Positions 29,431-42,218 of a DNA stretch of 64,000 nt are shown here, piece by piece. Below the pieces are notes generated by a model, which was not told the origin of the DNA, ran no database searches, and saw only the letters and a list, made by a program, of their open reading frames with translations. The stretch comes from Echria macrotheca (Eukaryota; Ascomycota; Sordariomycetes; Sordariales; Schizotheciaceae): positions 372,001 through 436,000 of the forward strand of contig MU839844.1 in NCBI GenBank assembly GCA_030411725.1. The letters are read 5' to 3'. Numbering within the stretch: the first letter of the stretch is position 1; every line of letters begins with the position of its first letter. The translations under genes were made by a program, and so were the position numbers.

Positions 29431-31919
29431 CGGCGGCGGCGGCGGTCGTCCGGCAGAGCTCCGGTGCTGCTGCGGGAATGAGGACTGCGTCTTTCTGAGA
29501 CATAACTGCTCCGTCCTACTCAGTGTAGAGCGGGATGTCCACACGGCAGCCAAGATGGGACAGGTACGTTTGCCGCATTCCGCGCTTCTTTGTTTGGAGG
29601 CGCTTTTGTGCGAGGCTTGGAGGCGCTTTGTGTACCCGTCGCTTCTTCACTTCTGCACTCCGCCCCTGGATGGCCCCCAGGTGTGCCTGGCCTAAAGTTG
29701 GCTTCAAGTCAAATATATATCGTCTGCATATTCTGGGGATGATTATTGGGCAATTCAACATGGCTGCTGTTCGAATGACATGGCCCTCTCGGGCCAAGCA
29801 GGAATGCACACCAACGCTGACCTTCGCCTTGCAGACGCTCCTCGCCCGCCATGAAGCGTACATGGCATCGGCCGAACGGGACCGCGTGCAGCTCATGACG
29901 CGCATCGAACAACTGGAACACGAAAACTCGGAGCTAGAATGCAGAAACAAGTCGGCGACCAACGAAAATCAGACGCTGCGGGACGAGCTCGACCAGCTCA
30001 ACGACACGGTGAAGGATGCCGACACTAGGATTGAATCGCTCGAGGCGACGCTGCGGGACTCTTTGCGGGAGATAAGGCGACTCGAGAGCGCTGCCGAGAG
30101 GGCGGCCAGCCTGGAGCGTCAGATCGCCATGCTGGAGGAGGAGCAGGCGACGCTGCAAAACACCATCGTTCACACGCAGGAGGAAGCGCGGACCGCCATG
30201 TACCGATGGAGACAAGCCGAGAAGAGTATAAGCGAGCTGCAGGAGCAGCTCGAGCGGATGGAGAAGGAAGCAAGGGAGGAACGCGAGCGACACGTCGAGG
30301 TGATCGGCCGGATGGAGAGGCAACGCGTCATGGAGAAGGAACTCAACACGGCCGAGGGCCGACTCAAGGGTGCGGCGGCCGTCCGATCCATGACCGATGG
30401 CCGCGGCCGAGGTGTTGTGTCGCATTTTGTGCGAGATCTGCTGCAGGACAATGCCAACCTGCAGCTCGGCATCGCAGAGCTGCGGGAGATGTTGGTGAGC
30501 TCCAACGACGAGATACAGATGTTGAGGGAACAGTTGCTGTATCACCAGCCGGTTCCCAACCGAGACAGCAGCTCGGCGTCGACGCTGCGCGCCGAGTTGG
30601 AACACAAAGAACCTCCGACCCCGCCGAGGGTGTCTCAGGAGCTTCATATTCACCACCACTATCATGTTACGCACCGACCCGAGGCCAAGAAGCCCAAGAG
30701 GAGGAGGCAGGGCATCACGGCGGGAACCTTCTCGCCATTACACATCTCTGCACCCTCAACCCCTATCGCACAACACCCTATGCAAGCGTGGCAGCGTGGG
30801 CAGTTCTCGCCGTCTAGGGAATCGACGACGCCGACGCAACATGGTCGATGGTCCATTATCTCGGAATCGTCCGAGTTTGCGCCGTCGTCTGTTCCCAGTT
30901 CTCCTCAATCCAACCCCCGAAACTCTATCTTTGACCGGAACATCGTCGAACTATCTTTACCGACGTCACCAACCACCAGCGTCGACCCTACATCACCAGC
31001 TTGGAGGACTTCACACCGGAAACGGGCTTCAGAGGCCTCTGTCAGGAGCATCACGGCACCCGGTGTATTCCCCAACCTGTCACCAGACCAGGGCCACCCA
31101 CTTACGAATTTGATCCTGCACGGCGACGTGATTTCGGAGGAGCGTACGAGTCCATACACAACCGACGACGTCCCTGATCTCACGGGTGCGCCCTCGGCAG
31201 GTGACGCAACGAGCGAGCCGATGGGCAACGAGGCGGAATTCGACCCCCGTGTGGAGCAACGTCCGCAGAGGCTGCGGCGGGTTGTGTCTCACGAATCCAT
31301 CATGTCGCTCTCCAACGGCATGGACATTCATACGCTCAAGGTGCGACCCAGCCAGCTGGCACTTCGTCCGCTCGGCCTGTCGGCTGCCGGAACCAATGTC
31401 AGCGTGGTTACCGCGCGTCCGACAATTGCTAGGGGTGAGACGGAAGGCAAGCGGGGCAGCGTGTTGCTCCGGGACATGGCCGGGCTCACCCCAGCACCGA
31501 AGGGTCGGGAAGGCCGGTCCGTATCCGGCCCGGTTCCCAGTATCAACAGGAATCGCAGTTCGTCCCGGCAGCCAAACGCATTGAGTAGGATTGTATCGTG
31601 GAGGCCCTGGGGAGGCGGGACGAATGCCAACCCGTCACCAGCTACGAGCCCGACGGCGTCTCCGGTCATTACGGTGAGCGAGATTCACGTCGCATCTTCA
31701 AGCGCCGGGTCGAGCGGCAAGTCGGTCCCGGTATCGCCGCACGGCAGTCTGTCGTCAACGGGCACGTTCCGGGCGCCGGGAATCAACCAGCCGGGGGGCA
31801 TCCCGGGGTTCCACGAGTACTGGGCGGCCCATCAGCGAAAGGGTCCGCCGAGCAAGGTGTCTGTCGATGACCTCGGGCAGATCCAAGAGGCGATGAGAGA
31901 GATATTGGAGGAGGTTTAA
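29375..31919 (+). CDS. Coiled-coil protein with low-complexity C-terminus, function unknown
   Basis: Exons 29375-29563 and 29835-31919 (271-nt intron, donor GTACGT, acceptor GCAG) give 757 aa from the first usable ATG. Exon 1 ends in CCCGNEDCVFLRHN and VHTAAKMGQ, which joins to TLLARHEAYMASAERD. Residues of about 70-300 form a long coiled coil (heptads such as RIEQLEHENSELECRNKS). Beyond it lie Ser/Pro-rich segments, a His cluster (HIHHHYHVTH) and a short conserved-looking tail GIPGFHEYWAAHQRKG. It resembles a conserved Sordariomycete coiled-coil family of unknown role, perhaps cytoskeletal or polarity-related. The true N-terminus is probably longer and frame-disrupted here (29127-29430), so this start is provisional. 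Confidence 0.7.
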
Positions 31920-33561
31920 TGTGTTGTATACGTGGAGTTCGCTCGTTGCATTGCATGGTGTTGGATGGCCGTCGCCGTTTCCTTTGTATGAAGCATGACT
32001 TGGCAGCATGATATTTGGTGCATTCTTTTGGGAAGATGGGACAAGATACCCTCAAGTCGCAGCAGCGACAGTTTCATAATCAATAATACACTATCAACAT
32101 GAAGTCGTCGACTCGTATTCAGCACTTGGCAAGGTGTGGGGGGAACGGCCGCGATGTGACGCGACCGGACGAGGCGGTCGTATCCACCGTGCACAACTGC
32201 ACTAAAATTGTTCCCGACGAACGGACGGACGGGCTCAAAGTCGGTTCGGTCGGCGGACCACTTTATCCTCCACGGAATCCACTACGGAATCCACTCTCAG
32301 GGCGATCCCGTAAAGCTTCATCAATGGACCCGCTAGCGGACGGACGCCGAATTACTGACCTGAATGACTGATGACTGATGGCGGTACGGTTCCTAGCACT
32401 TTGACGCTGCTGTTTACGATGCGCGAAAATAAAAACAAAATTGCAGGGCGCGACTTGGGCGCTGCGCCATTGCGGTGTGTCGCGGTCCCAAGACGCGCCA
32501 AGTTTCAACATTCAGGGGTGGGAGAAGCTCCTGATGAGGGCCCTGCTGGAGGCGTCGGTCAGCACACAGCGCAAGCACACACAGCGCAGTGCAGGTCTCC
32601 GGCGGCCGACGCTGGGAATGAACGCGTATTTGTACTGACCCCGGCAAAGCGGCACCCTTTTCTCTTTTCCGGGTTTGCGGTGTTTTGATCGCATGGTTCA
32701 TGCGATGTTTGCTTGAACTTTTTGATGTGATCTATGCCAAGCACTAATACCAGATGGATGTTATGATGATCTGCGAGTGATCTTTTTGATCTTGTTTTTC
32801 GCAGTGGACATGAACCATGGTGCGGGCGGGCGTCACGGCGATCGCCGCCGCGTCTCCCCTCTGTCAGCGGCGTTTTGGAGACCGGGGATTTGGGGGGGAA
32901 GCTCATTTCCCGGCGTCGTCATTTCGGTGCTGACGACTTTGCCGCCTGCTTCTGTCACTGTCCCATTTCCACATTTCTCTCAGCAATCGATCACATTTCA
33001 GAATCAGAAAGTTCAACGAAAAAAGTCCAGCAATGTGATGATCATTCCAAGGCCATTAGATAGTAATAACCAAATCCCGCTCAGATGCGCCAGATAAACC
33101 ATACAGTAATTTTCCCCACCAGAATTCTTTGTTCAATTGAAGCTTGCCACAAACACCGACATTAGAAGCAGATACGCACACAACAACCCCCTTTGGATGA
33201 ACAAACTCCCGCTGAAGCAACCATACACACACATCCCAATCCTGAGGTACACGACCAGGAGATTTTGGTGCGAGACAGAAAAAGACCACCATCCAAAAAC
33301 GGCCCGTGTCCAAGTGTCATCCTTCCCGTAACCCCTGACCAATCGCGTCATCATCCAGCACACCCACACCGGTCCATGACCTCGTAAAAAAGTGCAAAGC
33401 CCTGCATAGAGTGCTGACAGGGGACAATAACGGCAAGAGACCAAAAAGATTCCGAGTCCAACTCTTGAGAAACCGTTTCCATCATGCGATCATCACCACC
33501 GCATCACCCTCTCTCACTGATCATGATCTCTCAAGCTGAGATGGCGAGATACAGAAGCCGC
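31920..33561. other. Convergent 3' region, no gene seen
   Basis: About 1.64 kb between the stop codons of the coiled-coil gene and the secreted NTF2-like gene. Short ORFs only. A CGGAATCCACTACGGAATCC direct repeat lies at about 32273-32292. Confidence 0.5.
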
Positions 33562-34152
33562 TTAGGACGACGAGGGAGGGGGAGGAGGGGGCGTGGTGGA
33601 GCCGCCGAGGTTCTTGTTGTACTTGATGCTGTCGAACTCGACGTCGATGGAGCCGATCTTCCAGACCTTGTCCTCGTACTTGGCGCCGAGGATGGTGATG
33701 CCGCGGACGTTGTTGGGGTCGACGGGGGCCTTGGCGAACTTTGCGTTCCAGATGAGGGCGATCTGGTCGCAGTTCCAGGGGCCGACCTTCTCGACGGTGA
33801 GGGGGATGTTGTCGGGCTTTTTCTCTTGTTAGTCACGTCACATATCAGCTGGATGAGAAAAACATACGGTGGTCGACTCGTATCCGACGAACGCAGTCTT
33901 GTTGGGGAAGATGGGGAACCCATCGGGCAGACCGGCGATGGTGTTGATGCTCTGCGAGAAGTCGTAGAAGCCCTCGTTGGCGATGTAGTCGGCGTACTCG
34001 GGCTTCCAGGCGTTCAGGATGTCCTTGTACTTGCCGACGAGCACGTCGACGTCCGACTTGCACAGGCACTTCTTGGCATCGCCGCGGCGGGAGACACCGG
34101 TGACCGCGGCGGAGGCGCCGGCGGCCAGGACGAGCAGGTTGGTCAGCTGCAT
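33562..34152 (-). CDS. Small secreted NTF2-like (SnoaL-type) protein
   Basis: Exons 34152-33868 and 33816-33562 give 179 aa; the acceptor could be two codons earlier. The signal peptide MQLTNLLVLAAGASA is followed by a dibasic SRRG that may mark a pro-segment. The mature part has CLCKSDVDVLVGKYKDIL, a cone-fold-like helix-strand pattern, and later GPWNCDQIALIWNAKF and AKYEDKVWKIGSIDVEFDSI, typical of SnoaL/NTF2-like secreted fungal proteins. It ends in a Pro/Ser tail. Catalytic residues cannot be named. It could be an effector or a ligand binder. The intron has donor GTATGT and branch GACTAAC. Confidence 0.75.
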
Positions 34153-37100
34153 TTTGATGGTATTAGGTGTGGTGGGGTTTATTAAATATGTTTTGTATAA
34201 AACGAGTGTCTGAGCCGGTCTCTAAAGTCAAAGAAAAAATGCAGTGACCTTGTTGGGAAGAGCGCGCGGATGGGGAAGTAAGAGAGGATGTGAGAGTCGG
34301 GAGGAGAAGAGAAGGTTGCATCCCTTATGTATTGACGGAACCAGAACCTAGCTTCTCTTTCCTCTCTCATCTTCTCATTTTGTTCGTGCAGGGGAGGGCA
34401 GGGTTGCCATGTTCACAGCCCACAGCCTCCTCCATCACACACACTCTCACACGCACCCGGCCTTTCCCCAACTTGCTTGCACACACACAGAGAGGAAAAG
34501 CCAGCCGCATGGGTATCGAGGCTGGATCAGAACGACAGGGGGTGCAGGGGCCACTTCCAATGGTCACCCGGATGCAGGCGCCTGGGCTGGCTGGCTTTTG
34601 GCTGGGCCAGCAGGCGAGGGCTTGCAGGATGAGTGAGATCCGGGATATTGAGCGTTACCAAGGTCGTTGGCAGAAGCAATGCGCACCGCATTCAATAGTG
34701 TAGATCCACAGCACAGCACACAGAAGAATCCCGGCGGCGGCGCCATGGGGCGGAAATTTTACTTGTCAGCTCTGTTGGCCGGGCCCAGAACCGCCAGTTT
34801 TGTTGTCGTGTGAGCAAGCGGCGCCACGTCGAATTATGGCGTCCGGTAGTTATTTTGTTTCTGCTGGGGGTTTTTTTGGACTTCTCTCTTGCCATCTCAC
34901 TGTCTTGTCTCAGTGTTGTCTCCTCAGCCTTACCGCTTCTCCAACACAACCCCGCTGGTGACCCCATCTGGCATCGCGAAGGGACTGTGGAGCAACCCCG
35001 TTCGGGAAGCTCCTTGCGTTCATTCTCAGCTAAAAATCCGAACAACGGGACCCGGATGGATGTTCCTTGGCACGGTGTGCAGTTCGGTGGGAGGGGCTTG
35101 GCGCCGAAGAAGGCCTCTGACAGGTTCGACGTGCGCCTCGAGCAAAGCACGCTGCGGCAGTTGTCTCTCCGCTCGGGCCGACGCGACACGCTGATTCGCG
35201 ACCCGGCCAGCCTCTGCTGCAGGGCCGTCCAACAATACGAGAAGGGAAAGGTCACAAATCTGAAATCTGACAAGCGGGAAAACGCCAAAAATGCACTGTG
35301 TCGTGGCGGCCGTCAGCTTCCTTCTTTTTCTTGTTGGTGTTGTTTTGCCAGCAGACAGAAAAAGGAGAGAAATAAAATTGCAGGCCGCAAGCGCCGCACG
35401 GCCGTGGGCGGTACGGGCCCGAAATCAAGGAGGCATGTCCGCGCGACAATTTACTCAGGAGTAATTTCCACCTGCACCCGAACGGGGTGCCAGGAGAGTG
35501 AAGCTGAGGCTGCTGGCGCTGCGCATGGCCGGTTGCGATATTGGGCGAATCAGCGGCCGCCATGCCCGGTCGCTGATCGACCCGCTCCCCTGTGTCTTCC
35601 CCTTTTTGGGCATTTCCTCTTCGAGAGTCCAACTTCGGGAACTGCCGGTCTTTTTGCGCCAGGTTCGCGGTCTGGCCCTTACCTGGAATTGGTGTTTGCA
35701 TCATCACTTCGATCGTCATCAGGTCGAGACCCGTCGCAAACATTCGGATGATTCAGAAACCACCAGCTCTCGATCATTTTTTCTCTGTGTTCATCGCTGG
35801 GACAAGTATCCAAGGTCTCAGCCCTTCCGCTTCCCTCCAATCCCACCCCCCACAAACGCAGCACTGACCGGTCCTGGTGCGGTGCACCCAACCAGCGCAG
35901 GCAGACGGGTTCATGCGACCCCGCTCTCACTCTCTCTCTCTCAGTTTCCTCCTTCCCCTCGATTTCCTTAAAATAGTCTGGTCGAATCGACAGCTCAGCC
36001 GATCCCAATGCAAAGGATCGGCCCTCCGAGGCGGAGCCGCCCAGTGCCCACCACCACCGCCCCGGACGGGATCCGCATCCGCTTCCTTGGTTTGCCGGCG
36101 ACAGCACCAACACGCCGGAGGCGGTACTGGATTTTAGTGGCGGTGAATGCCCGGTCTCGTCCTTTTGTGGCATGAAGCAGTCAGCTGTGGGCTGCTGCTT
36201 GCTGCTTGCTGACTGCAGAACTTTCATGTCGCTGTAAACAATCGAACATTCCTCTGCTCCTTCCCCAACCCCGCGTTTTTCTTCGCTCTCGGGAGTCGCG
36301 CGGCATCACACAGCACACAGCATGCGTGTCTCTCTCCAGCTCGCACCGCAGGGCTGGTTTTTCTGGTCGTTGGTGGCGTCTTATGGGAGCACAGAACACA
36401 CGCAAGCGGCGATGAGCTGTCGGGTCGGGTGCGGACAGTGACTGGACTGGACTGTCTCTGAGGTCCGCAGCTCGCAGATCGTCGGATCACCCGTCGTCCG
36501 AGCCTTCTGACAGCTTTTGGGCGCTTGGTGGTTGACGACGCAATGCATTTTCTTTTACGTCATCTGTGTTGATCTCGCTTTCCGAATTGCTTAGTGTCTG
36601 GTGTTGTTGGTGACAGCAAGTTTGGTGGCTGGCCGACGACAACGCAAGTAGGCCTAAACGCAAGCCGCTGCTTATACACGACCCAACAACAGCTGTCGTT
36701 GTCCTTGATGAGGCAGTCTGATATTCCAAACCTCGCACTTCTTCTTCCCACCTCGGATCGGAAACCTTCTTTCTCTTCTCTTCTTTCTCACCCTCCCTCT
36801 TCCGGTCTTCCGTGTGTCCCGTCAGCTTGGATCCGAGCCGTCCATCCCCGGGTTCTTTTATTTCGCCAAAGGACAAAGCCTCCCTCGTCCCGCGCTGGTT
36901 TGCACGCCTCACCCGTTCATCCGTTCAACCGTTCCTCCTGTCCCGGGTTTTTATCAATGAGAAAGAAAAAAAAATGCCAAGCCCAGGGCGCGGGTACTCA
37001 AACCTAGCTAGCCCCCAATTACTCCGTACACCAATTAACCTTAATTACACCCCGATGTTGCACACCAGCGCGCTGTAACCAAGGTTTAGTTTCCGTATCG

Positions 37101-39716
37101 TGAAACGTGGGCCCGTGGAGTTTTACCTAGGGCTCGGGGAGATGTTGCTCTTGGCGAAACTGCGAGATCGACGGATCTTCCCGCGGTGTACACGTGTAAT
37201 CTTGGCGACGATTTTGGGACGAATGCAGAATGTGAGTGGGGTCTTTAGCATTGCCTGGTCAGCGGTGGCTGCTGCGGCTTCTCGTCCCTCTCGGAGAAAC
37301 CCAGCATCTTGACAGCTGGGTACCGAGCACTGCTGCTTACCTACATGTAGGTACGTAGTCTGATCGTGGCCATGCGATGGTGAGATTAAACCAGCCGATT
37401 CTATTGTTGCTCCCAGACGTCGTCGATACGATGGACACCGTGATACAGCGCATACACTATAGCTGCGTATCTGTCAGCCGGAGGTCGCACTCCTCCGGAG
37501 AGATTTCCGGGTTGTAATACTTGCGATGCTCGATGATGTATTGTTCCGTCTGATGTCGGGCCGTCCGAAGCGGTGTAGCGCGGTACACATCCTGCGTCTG
37601 GGTCACTTCGTGTACGCAAATGCCGGTATTGACGATGCCGGTATTGCGGATATATATATTCATGCTGTGGCTGGTGAGAAACTGCGCGTTATCTAGGTAC
37701 CTACGCGGAGTTGAATGGGAAGTGTGCCAGCTCCGAGTTCCCATGATCCATGTTCGTATGCATACGTATCCAATGTCAGGCTCTTTTGGTCGGCAGGCAG
37801 TATAACCACTCGGTATCCGCAGTATAGGTATATAAGCTGACTTTGTTCAGTAACGCAGGCCAAGTCCACAACGAATGGAGACAAGTTGTCTGTCGAGTCC
37901 CGGACGCATTTTTTCTCAAATGTCTGGCTACATCTAACACCCATATCCGGTAAAAACTCGTCTTGCTACCGGCCCTGGAGACCTTTCCGCGACACGAGCG
38001 GCCGTCGGTAGTTGTATGCGTGCTTCAAAGTCGGCTACAGATGTGAAAGCCCTTCAGTTATGTGCCATGTGTGGGCAGAGACTCCCGTCCACCCCCGGGA
38101 CGAGTCTATGTTTTTCTCGGGTGCTCTATTCGTTCGTGTCCGTCCACTATTTATTCTCTTACCCCGATACCAGTTTCCCAGTCAACTGAGCCTCAAATTC
38201 CTGTTGCACCCATTCATGGCCATGGATCTACACGTTCCTCAAGAGTCAAGAGGCTCGATATATAGTGGCGCTTGAGTTTCGAGTCAAAAAGACAACTCTG
38301 CTGTGTATAAAGCGGGTACTAGTTTACGTCGGATAGAGGATGTCGTTCTTGCGTGCGATAAACTTGATCCCTCGCCGGCCACTTGGGGCATTTCCCGTCA
38401 GAAAAACTGTGTATTCAGACATCGCGGACCCGGGAGAGCGACAATAACGAACTTTGAAACCTGTACGTGAAGATCACTAGCGAGAGCTTGTCGGATAGAT
38501 TTTAAAAGGGTAAAAGAACCGTAGCATGTTGCGCCTATTAATTAGGCACTAGAGCCTCGTTTCCATCCACTTCTCATGTCCTGTTTACGCTGGGTTTTGG
38601 TTCTTAGTACAAGATGTTGATTCGAGTTCCAAAGGATGGTATCAGGCTGGGAGAGAGACCTCAAAGCCGGCTCAGGGTCTGGAGGACTTAGGGTAGAGAA
38701 GGAAGGCCACCTAGATACCTGTGGTCCTGTCGACCAGATGACTGGCATTGCAGTCGTTGGGACCTTTTGTCATTGTTGGAAGCATCCTTGATCACGGTAT
38801 TTAGATGCAAGATTGAAAAAGTCAATTACCCCGTCTAGGTGTGTATTATGTAAACATACGCACAGAATCATCTCGAGCCCAACCCAAGAGCTCACAAAAA
38901 GGTAGGGTTCGAGGTCGAGGCTGGATTCAAACGCACACCCTCTGTGGGACCAAAAAAGAGAAATGTCGACCCGAATGTTATTCAGTCCGGCTTCAGATGA
39001 GTGCGTAGCCTAGTCACACTAGACCACACCCTCCTCTTCCACAAAAGTACCTCTCCGAATCGTTGTTGATAAATCTTAGATCGTGGTATTAGCGCCCAGG
39101 GGAGGGGTTGGGCATTGGGTTCGACGGTTCTCACTTTGCCGCACAGGAGGAGTATCACCCACGAGGATACATTGGCGGCTTGGATGGAGGGCAGAAGCTT
39201 GCCGTGTTCCACAGAGGATACATCTTATCAATCTGTCGCCATAACGCCATATGGCTCACATCTTCTCGGGCGCTTTCACTTTCAAGGTTGTTGAGTCACC
39301 CACCTAGGTACCTTGTATCGTACGCGCCCTCACATCGCACATCGTCGGCTGCTTCCTGTGTTGTACTCGGTTGGTCTTGCAGGTCACGAGGCAGATATTA
39401 CGCCGGCCCCTCTGTCTTGGATTTTGTTTGTGATGAAATATCACGGGGATTGGTGTTGTGGCAATCTGCTGCTCAGGGGTTGGTAGTCCGCAAAGACATC
39501 GATGCTAACGTGAAGCTACCGTCTTGGTAACTCCAGATAGCGTGCAAGCTCCCTCAACCTTGTTGATGGAAATCGGGGAGAGGCGGCTCCTCTCTGACCA
39601 GCTGTGAGATCAAGACAAATGCAATTAGCCCAGCTATGACGCCTTATCCATGTAACCTGTCTCTTATACAACCCCAGTATCCCTTTTCAAGCCATGGTAT
39701 CTCTATCCAACAGTTA
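34153..39716. other. 5.5 kb gene-poor region
   Basis: The longest stretch without a convincing gene. It holds CA/CT microsatellite-like tracts (about 34437-34490 and 35928-35943), a 7-mer tandem (CTTGCTG type) at 36191-36213, a perfect 16-bp palindrome at 37338-37353 and a TAGGTACCTA palindrome at 37694-37703. A 942-bp ORF at 34810-35751 begins with GTG and lacks recognisable motifs; I do not call it a gene. Long UTRs or non-coding RNAs are possible but unsupported. Confidence 0.5.
37338..37353. repeat. 16-bp perfect palindrome TACCTACATGTAGGTA
   Basis: A self-complementary sequence in the gene-poor region. Related TAGGTA/TACCTA inverted pairs recur elsewhere in the window's intergenic DNA. 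Confidence 0.7.
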
Positions 39717-41504
39717 TCACTGGTAACTTTTCTGCAGCAACTTCCTCCCCCCCTCGTGCTTTTCCATCCTCAGAACCAGCTCCCCAAACAGGCCATTAGC
39801 CCACCCAAACCAACTCCGTGTCCAGTCCTGCTCATTCCAAGCATTCACACTCTCATGCATAATACCCGTCCCGGCCGTCGAGTCAAGTACCATACGCAAC
39901 TGCTCCTCAACAGCCTTGTCGACATCTTCCACCCCACTGATCGGCTCCAGCGCCGTCATGGCCGCCACAATAGCCGCCATGGGCCACCCCTTCCCCGGCC
40001 CGAGATGTGGCCCCCCAACCGCCGACAGCACCGGCCCCTTGGCATAGTACGGATTCGACTCGCTGAGCACAAAGCGCCGTGTGTTGCGGTAGATTTCCGT
40101 CTCCTCCTTCTTCACACTATAATTATACAGTGGCATGGCCAGCAGCGACGGTATGTTGGCGTCGTCCATCAGATTAGCCCCCCCGAACCCGTCGACTTCA
40201 TAGGCAAAAATGTCGCCAAACTCGCGGTGCCGCACAACGGCATCCTTGTCCACGCCGCGCCGGATGCCCGCGGCAAAGTCGCGCATTGCGCCCGTCAGGT
40301 TCCCCGCCCTGGGATCCGACAGCCGCTCCATGATGAAGGATGCCCGTTCGAGATAGGAAGCGAACATCATGTTGGCCGGTACCAGAAACTGATAGATACA
40401 AGCATCGTCAGACGGACGGAAGGCCGTCCGCACCATGCCGTTTTCCTTGCTCGGGTTCCCCAGCCCGTCGTTGGTCAACGTCTCGCTGCCGCGGTTGGTC
40501 CACCCGGTAAACGTCCACGCCGATTTCTGGACCTTGCCCGACGCGTCGTACGTGCCGAGCCGCATCGCGCCCGCGGCATCGACGGCAGCCTGCACGGCGT
40601 CGATCCAGCGGTACTTGCCAAAGAACGCAGCATCACCCGTGCGCTCGTAGTAGGCCGCCGACACTTGGAGGAGCGACGCCAGCGAGTCCAGCTCCCACTT
40701 ACAATCAAAAACCTTCTGCGGGTTGTATGGCGGGTCCGGGTGGTTCTGGGAGTAGGCGCCGTTGTGTGTGGGTGAGATACCGGATTCTTCGGGGGGCTGG
40801 AATGAGTGGCAGTACGGGCTGATGGTGATGTAGCGTGCATGCGCGTTGATAAGCCCCCGCCAGAGGCTGGCCAGCGAGTCCGAGCTGTCGGACGCCTCGA
40901 GGAGGGGCAGGTACGAATACACCTGGGAGGCCGAGTCGCGCAGCCACATGGCGTCGATGTCGCCCGTGATGACGTAGGTGAGCTCCTCGTCGGTCTGGGT
41001 GCGCTCCATGGTCTCGGGGTTGGTGTATGTGGCGTATCCTCGCCACTTGATCATGGTATCGAGCGTGTTGGGGTAGCTGTTCTCGAAGAGCCGGAACAGG
41101 TCTGGGTCCTTGATGACGGTCTTCATGCGTGCAATCAGCGCCTCGAGGGAGGGGAGGTTGAAGGACCGACAGCTGGGGTGCGGCCGGAGATACGGGAACT
41201 GGCGCTTGCCCGCCGACGGTGGGCCAGGCTTTTGTTGCTGGAGGGTCTCGAACCGGACGCACTCCGGGGGTGGTGGAGTATCAACTTCTTCCTGTGCCGG
41301 AGGTGGTGGCTGCTCCGGGATCGGGGCGGGCCGGAGGTTGGGCGGTTTGGCGCTTTCGGGCCTCTCAGGGGACTCGTTTTCGGAGGCCATCCCGGGCGGG
41401 ATAGAAAGCGGCCGGTGGTAGTTGACGTAGATAATAGCGAGCGTGAGGCAGAAGGCCAGCAGAGGCAGCCTCATGCGCACCAGTCCAGCCAGCAGGTTGG
41501 CCAT
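39717..41504 (-). CDS. GH125 exo-alpha-1,6-mannosidase, type II membrane form
   Basis: A single exon of 595 aa. A short cytosolic N-terminus and one signal-anchor helix (LPLLAFCLTLAIIYVNY) precede a Pro-rich stalk and a catalytic domain. The GH125 (formerly DUF1237) signature VITGDIDAMWLRDSASQV is present, with MIKWRGYATY before it and MHESVNAWNEQDWTRSWFGW near the end, where catalytic acids of the family reside. Bacterial GH125 enzymes invert alpha-1,6-mannosides; fungal ones probably trim mannan or N-glycans in the Golgi or at the wall. The length fits the fungal family. It is divergent from a cell-surface protein gene across 714 bp. Confidence 0.92.
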   Translation of the reverse strand: MANLLAGLVRMRLPLLAFCLTLAIIYVNYHRPLSIPPGMASENESPERPESAKPPNLRPAPIPEQPPPPAQEEVDTPPPPECVRFETLQQQKPGPPSAGKRQFPYLRPHPSCRSFNLPSLEALIARMKTVIKDPDLFRLFENSYPNTLDTMIKWRGYATYTNPETMERTQTDEELTYVITGDIDAMWLRDSASQVYSYLPLLEASDSSDSLASLWRGLINAHARYITISPYCHSFQPPEESGISPTHNGAYSQNHPDPPYNPQKVFDCKWELDSLASLLQVSAAYYERTGDAAFFGKYRWIDAVQAAVDAAGAMRLGTYDASGKVQKSAWTFTGWTNRGSETLTNDGLGNPSKENGMVRTAFRPSDDACIYQFLVPANMMFASYLERASFIMERLSDPRAGNLTGAMRDFAAGIRRGVDKDAVVRHREFGDIFAYEVDGFGGANLMDDANIPSLLAMPLYNYSVKKEETEIYRNTRRFVLSESNPYYAKGPVLSAVGGPHLGPGKGWPMAAIVAAMTALEPISGVEDVDKAVEEQLRMVLDSTAGTGIMHESVNAWNEQDWTRSWFGWANGLFGELVLRMEKHEGGRKLLQKSYQ

Positions 41505-42218
41505 TTTGGATCACTACTGCCAAATCGTCGGGGCGGATCCGGACGGTCCCGGCGGAAGAAAACCGACCTGGAGCTTCGACGCCGACAGCTGTGTCCAAGG
41601 GGTACGGTCCAGACAGCAGCCCAGGTTCACTAGAGGGAAATTAGAACGGATACGGAATATACCCCGACGAGGACAAAGTATCCGGCGAAGGCAACTGAAG
41701 AAGACAAAGTAGTTTAGTAGTTTCCACGTGACGGGAAGCGCGTGTGCGGCGCGCTTGCAATGCCGTCTTATCCCGGGCCAATGTGACACCCCTATTTGCC
41801 GCCTCCGCCTCCTGAAGCAAGGATGCCAAGGCAACAACTTCAAGGCTCTGATCCTTCGAGCTGGCCAGACGGCTCAGCGCAGAGCATTGCCTCCTGCACA
41901 CGGACCCCCGGTGGTTATGGTTGCACAAGGCCATTCTCACAATATCATGGCGGAGTGTGTTGGGAGCCAATCACCGTACCTTGGGTCGAAGGACGATGCC
42001 CCTGCTGGCAAGTTTCGGTGCCTGTATCAAGAATGCAGCCCCCAAGGCCGGGTGCATGAAGGAATTTGACGTTTGAGAGGACCGTGGCATATAATCCCGC
42101 CGCAGCCTAGCCACTCCTCTCCGCCGGCTTGCATCTTGTTGGCGCTGACGGCGGACGTCGACCGAAGCGCCGATAATCACGTCCTGTCGTTTCCTGTAAT
42201 TCATCAACTTTCGCCGAA
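41505..42218. promoter_or_regulatory. Divergent promoter region of the GH125 and surface-protein genes
   Basis: 714 bp between opposed start codons. No ORF with support and no specific regulatory motif assigned. Confidence 0.5.

Noticed and set aside
34810..35751. 313-codon open frame on the plus strand
   Set aside because: It starts with GTG, the composition is Arg/Ser/Pro-rich without domain pattern, and overlapping frames are similarly open; it looks like chance in GC-rich DNA.
38890..38940. tRNA-like GGTTCGA element
   Set aside because: No acceptor or anticodon stem can be formed around it.
39636..40775. 379-codon open frame antisense to the GH125 gene
   Set aside because: Shadow of codon bias on the opposite strand; no motifs.
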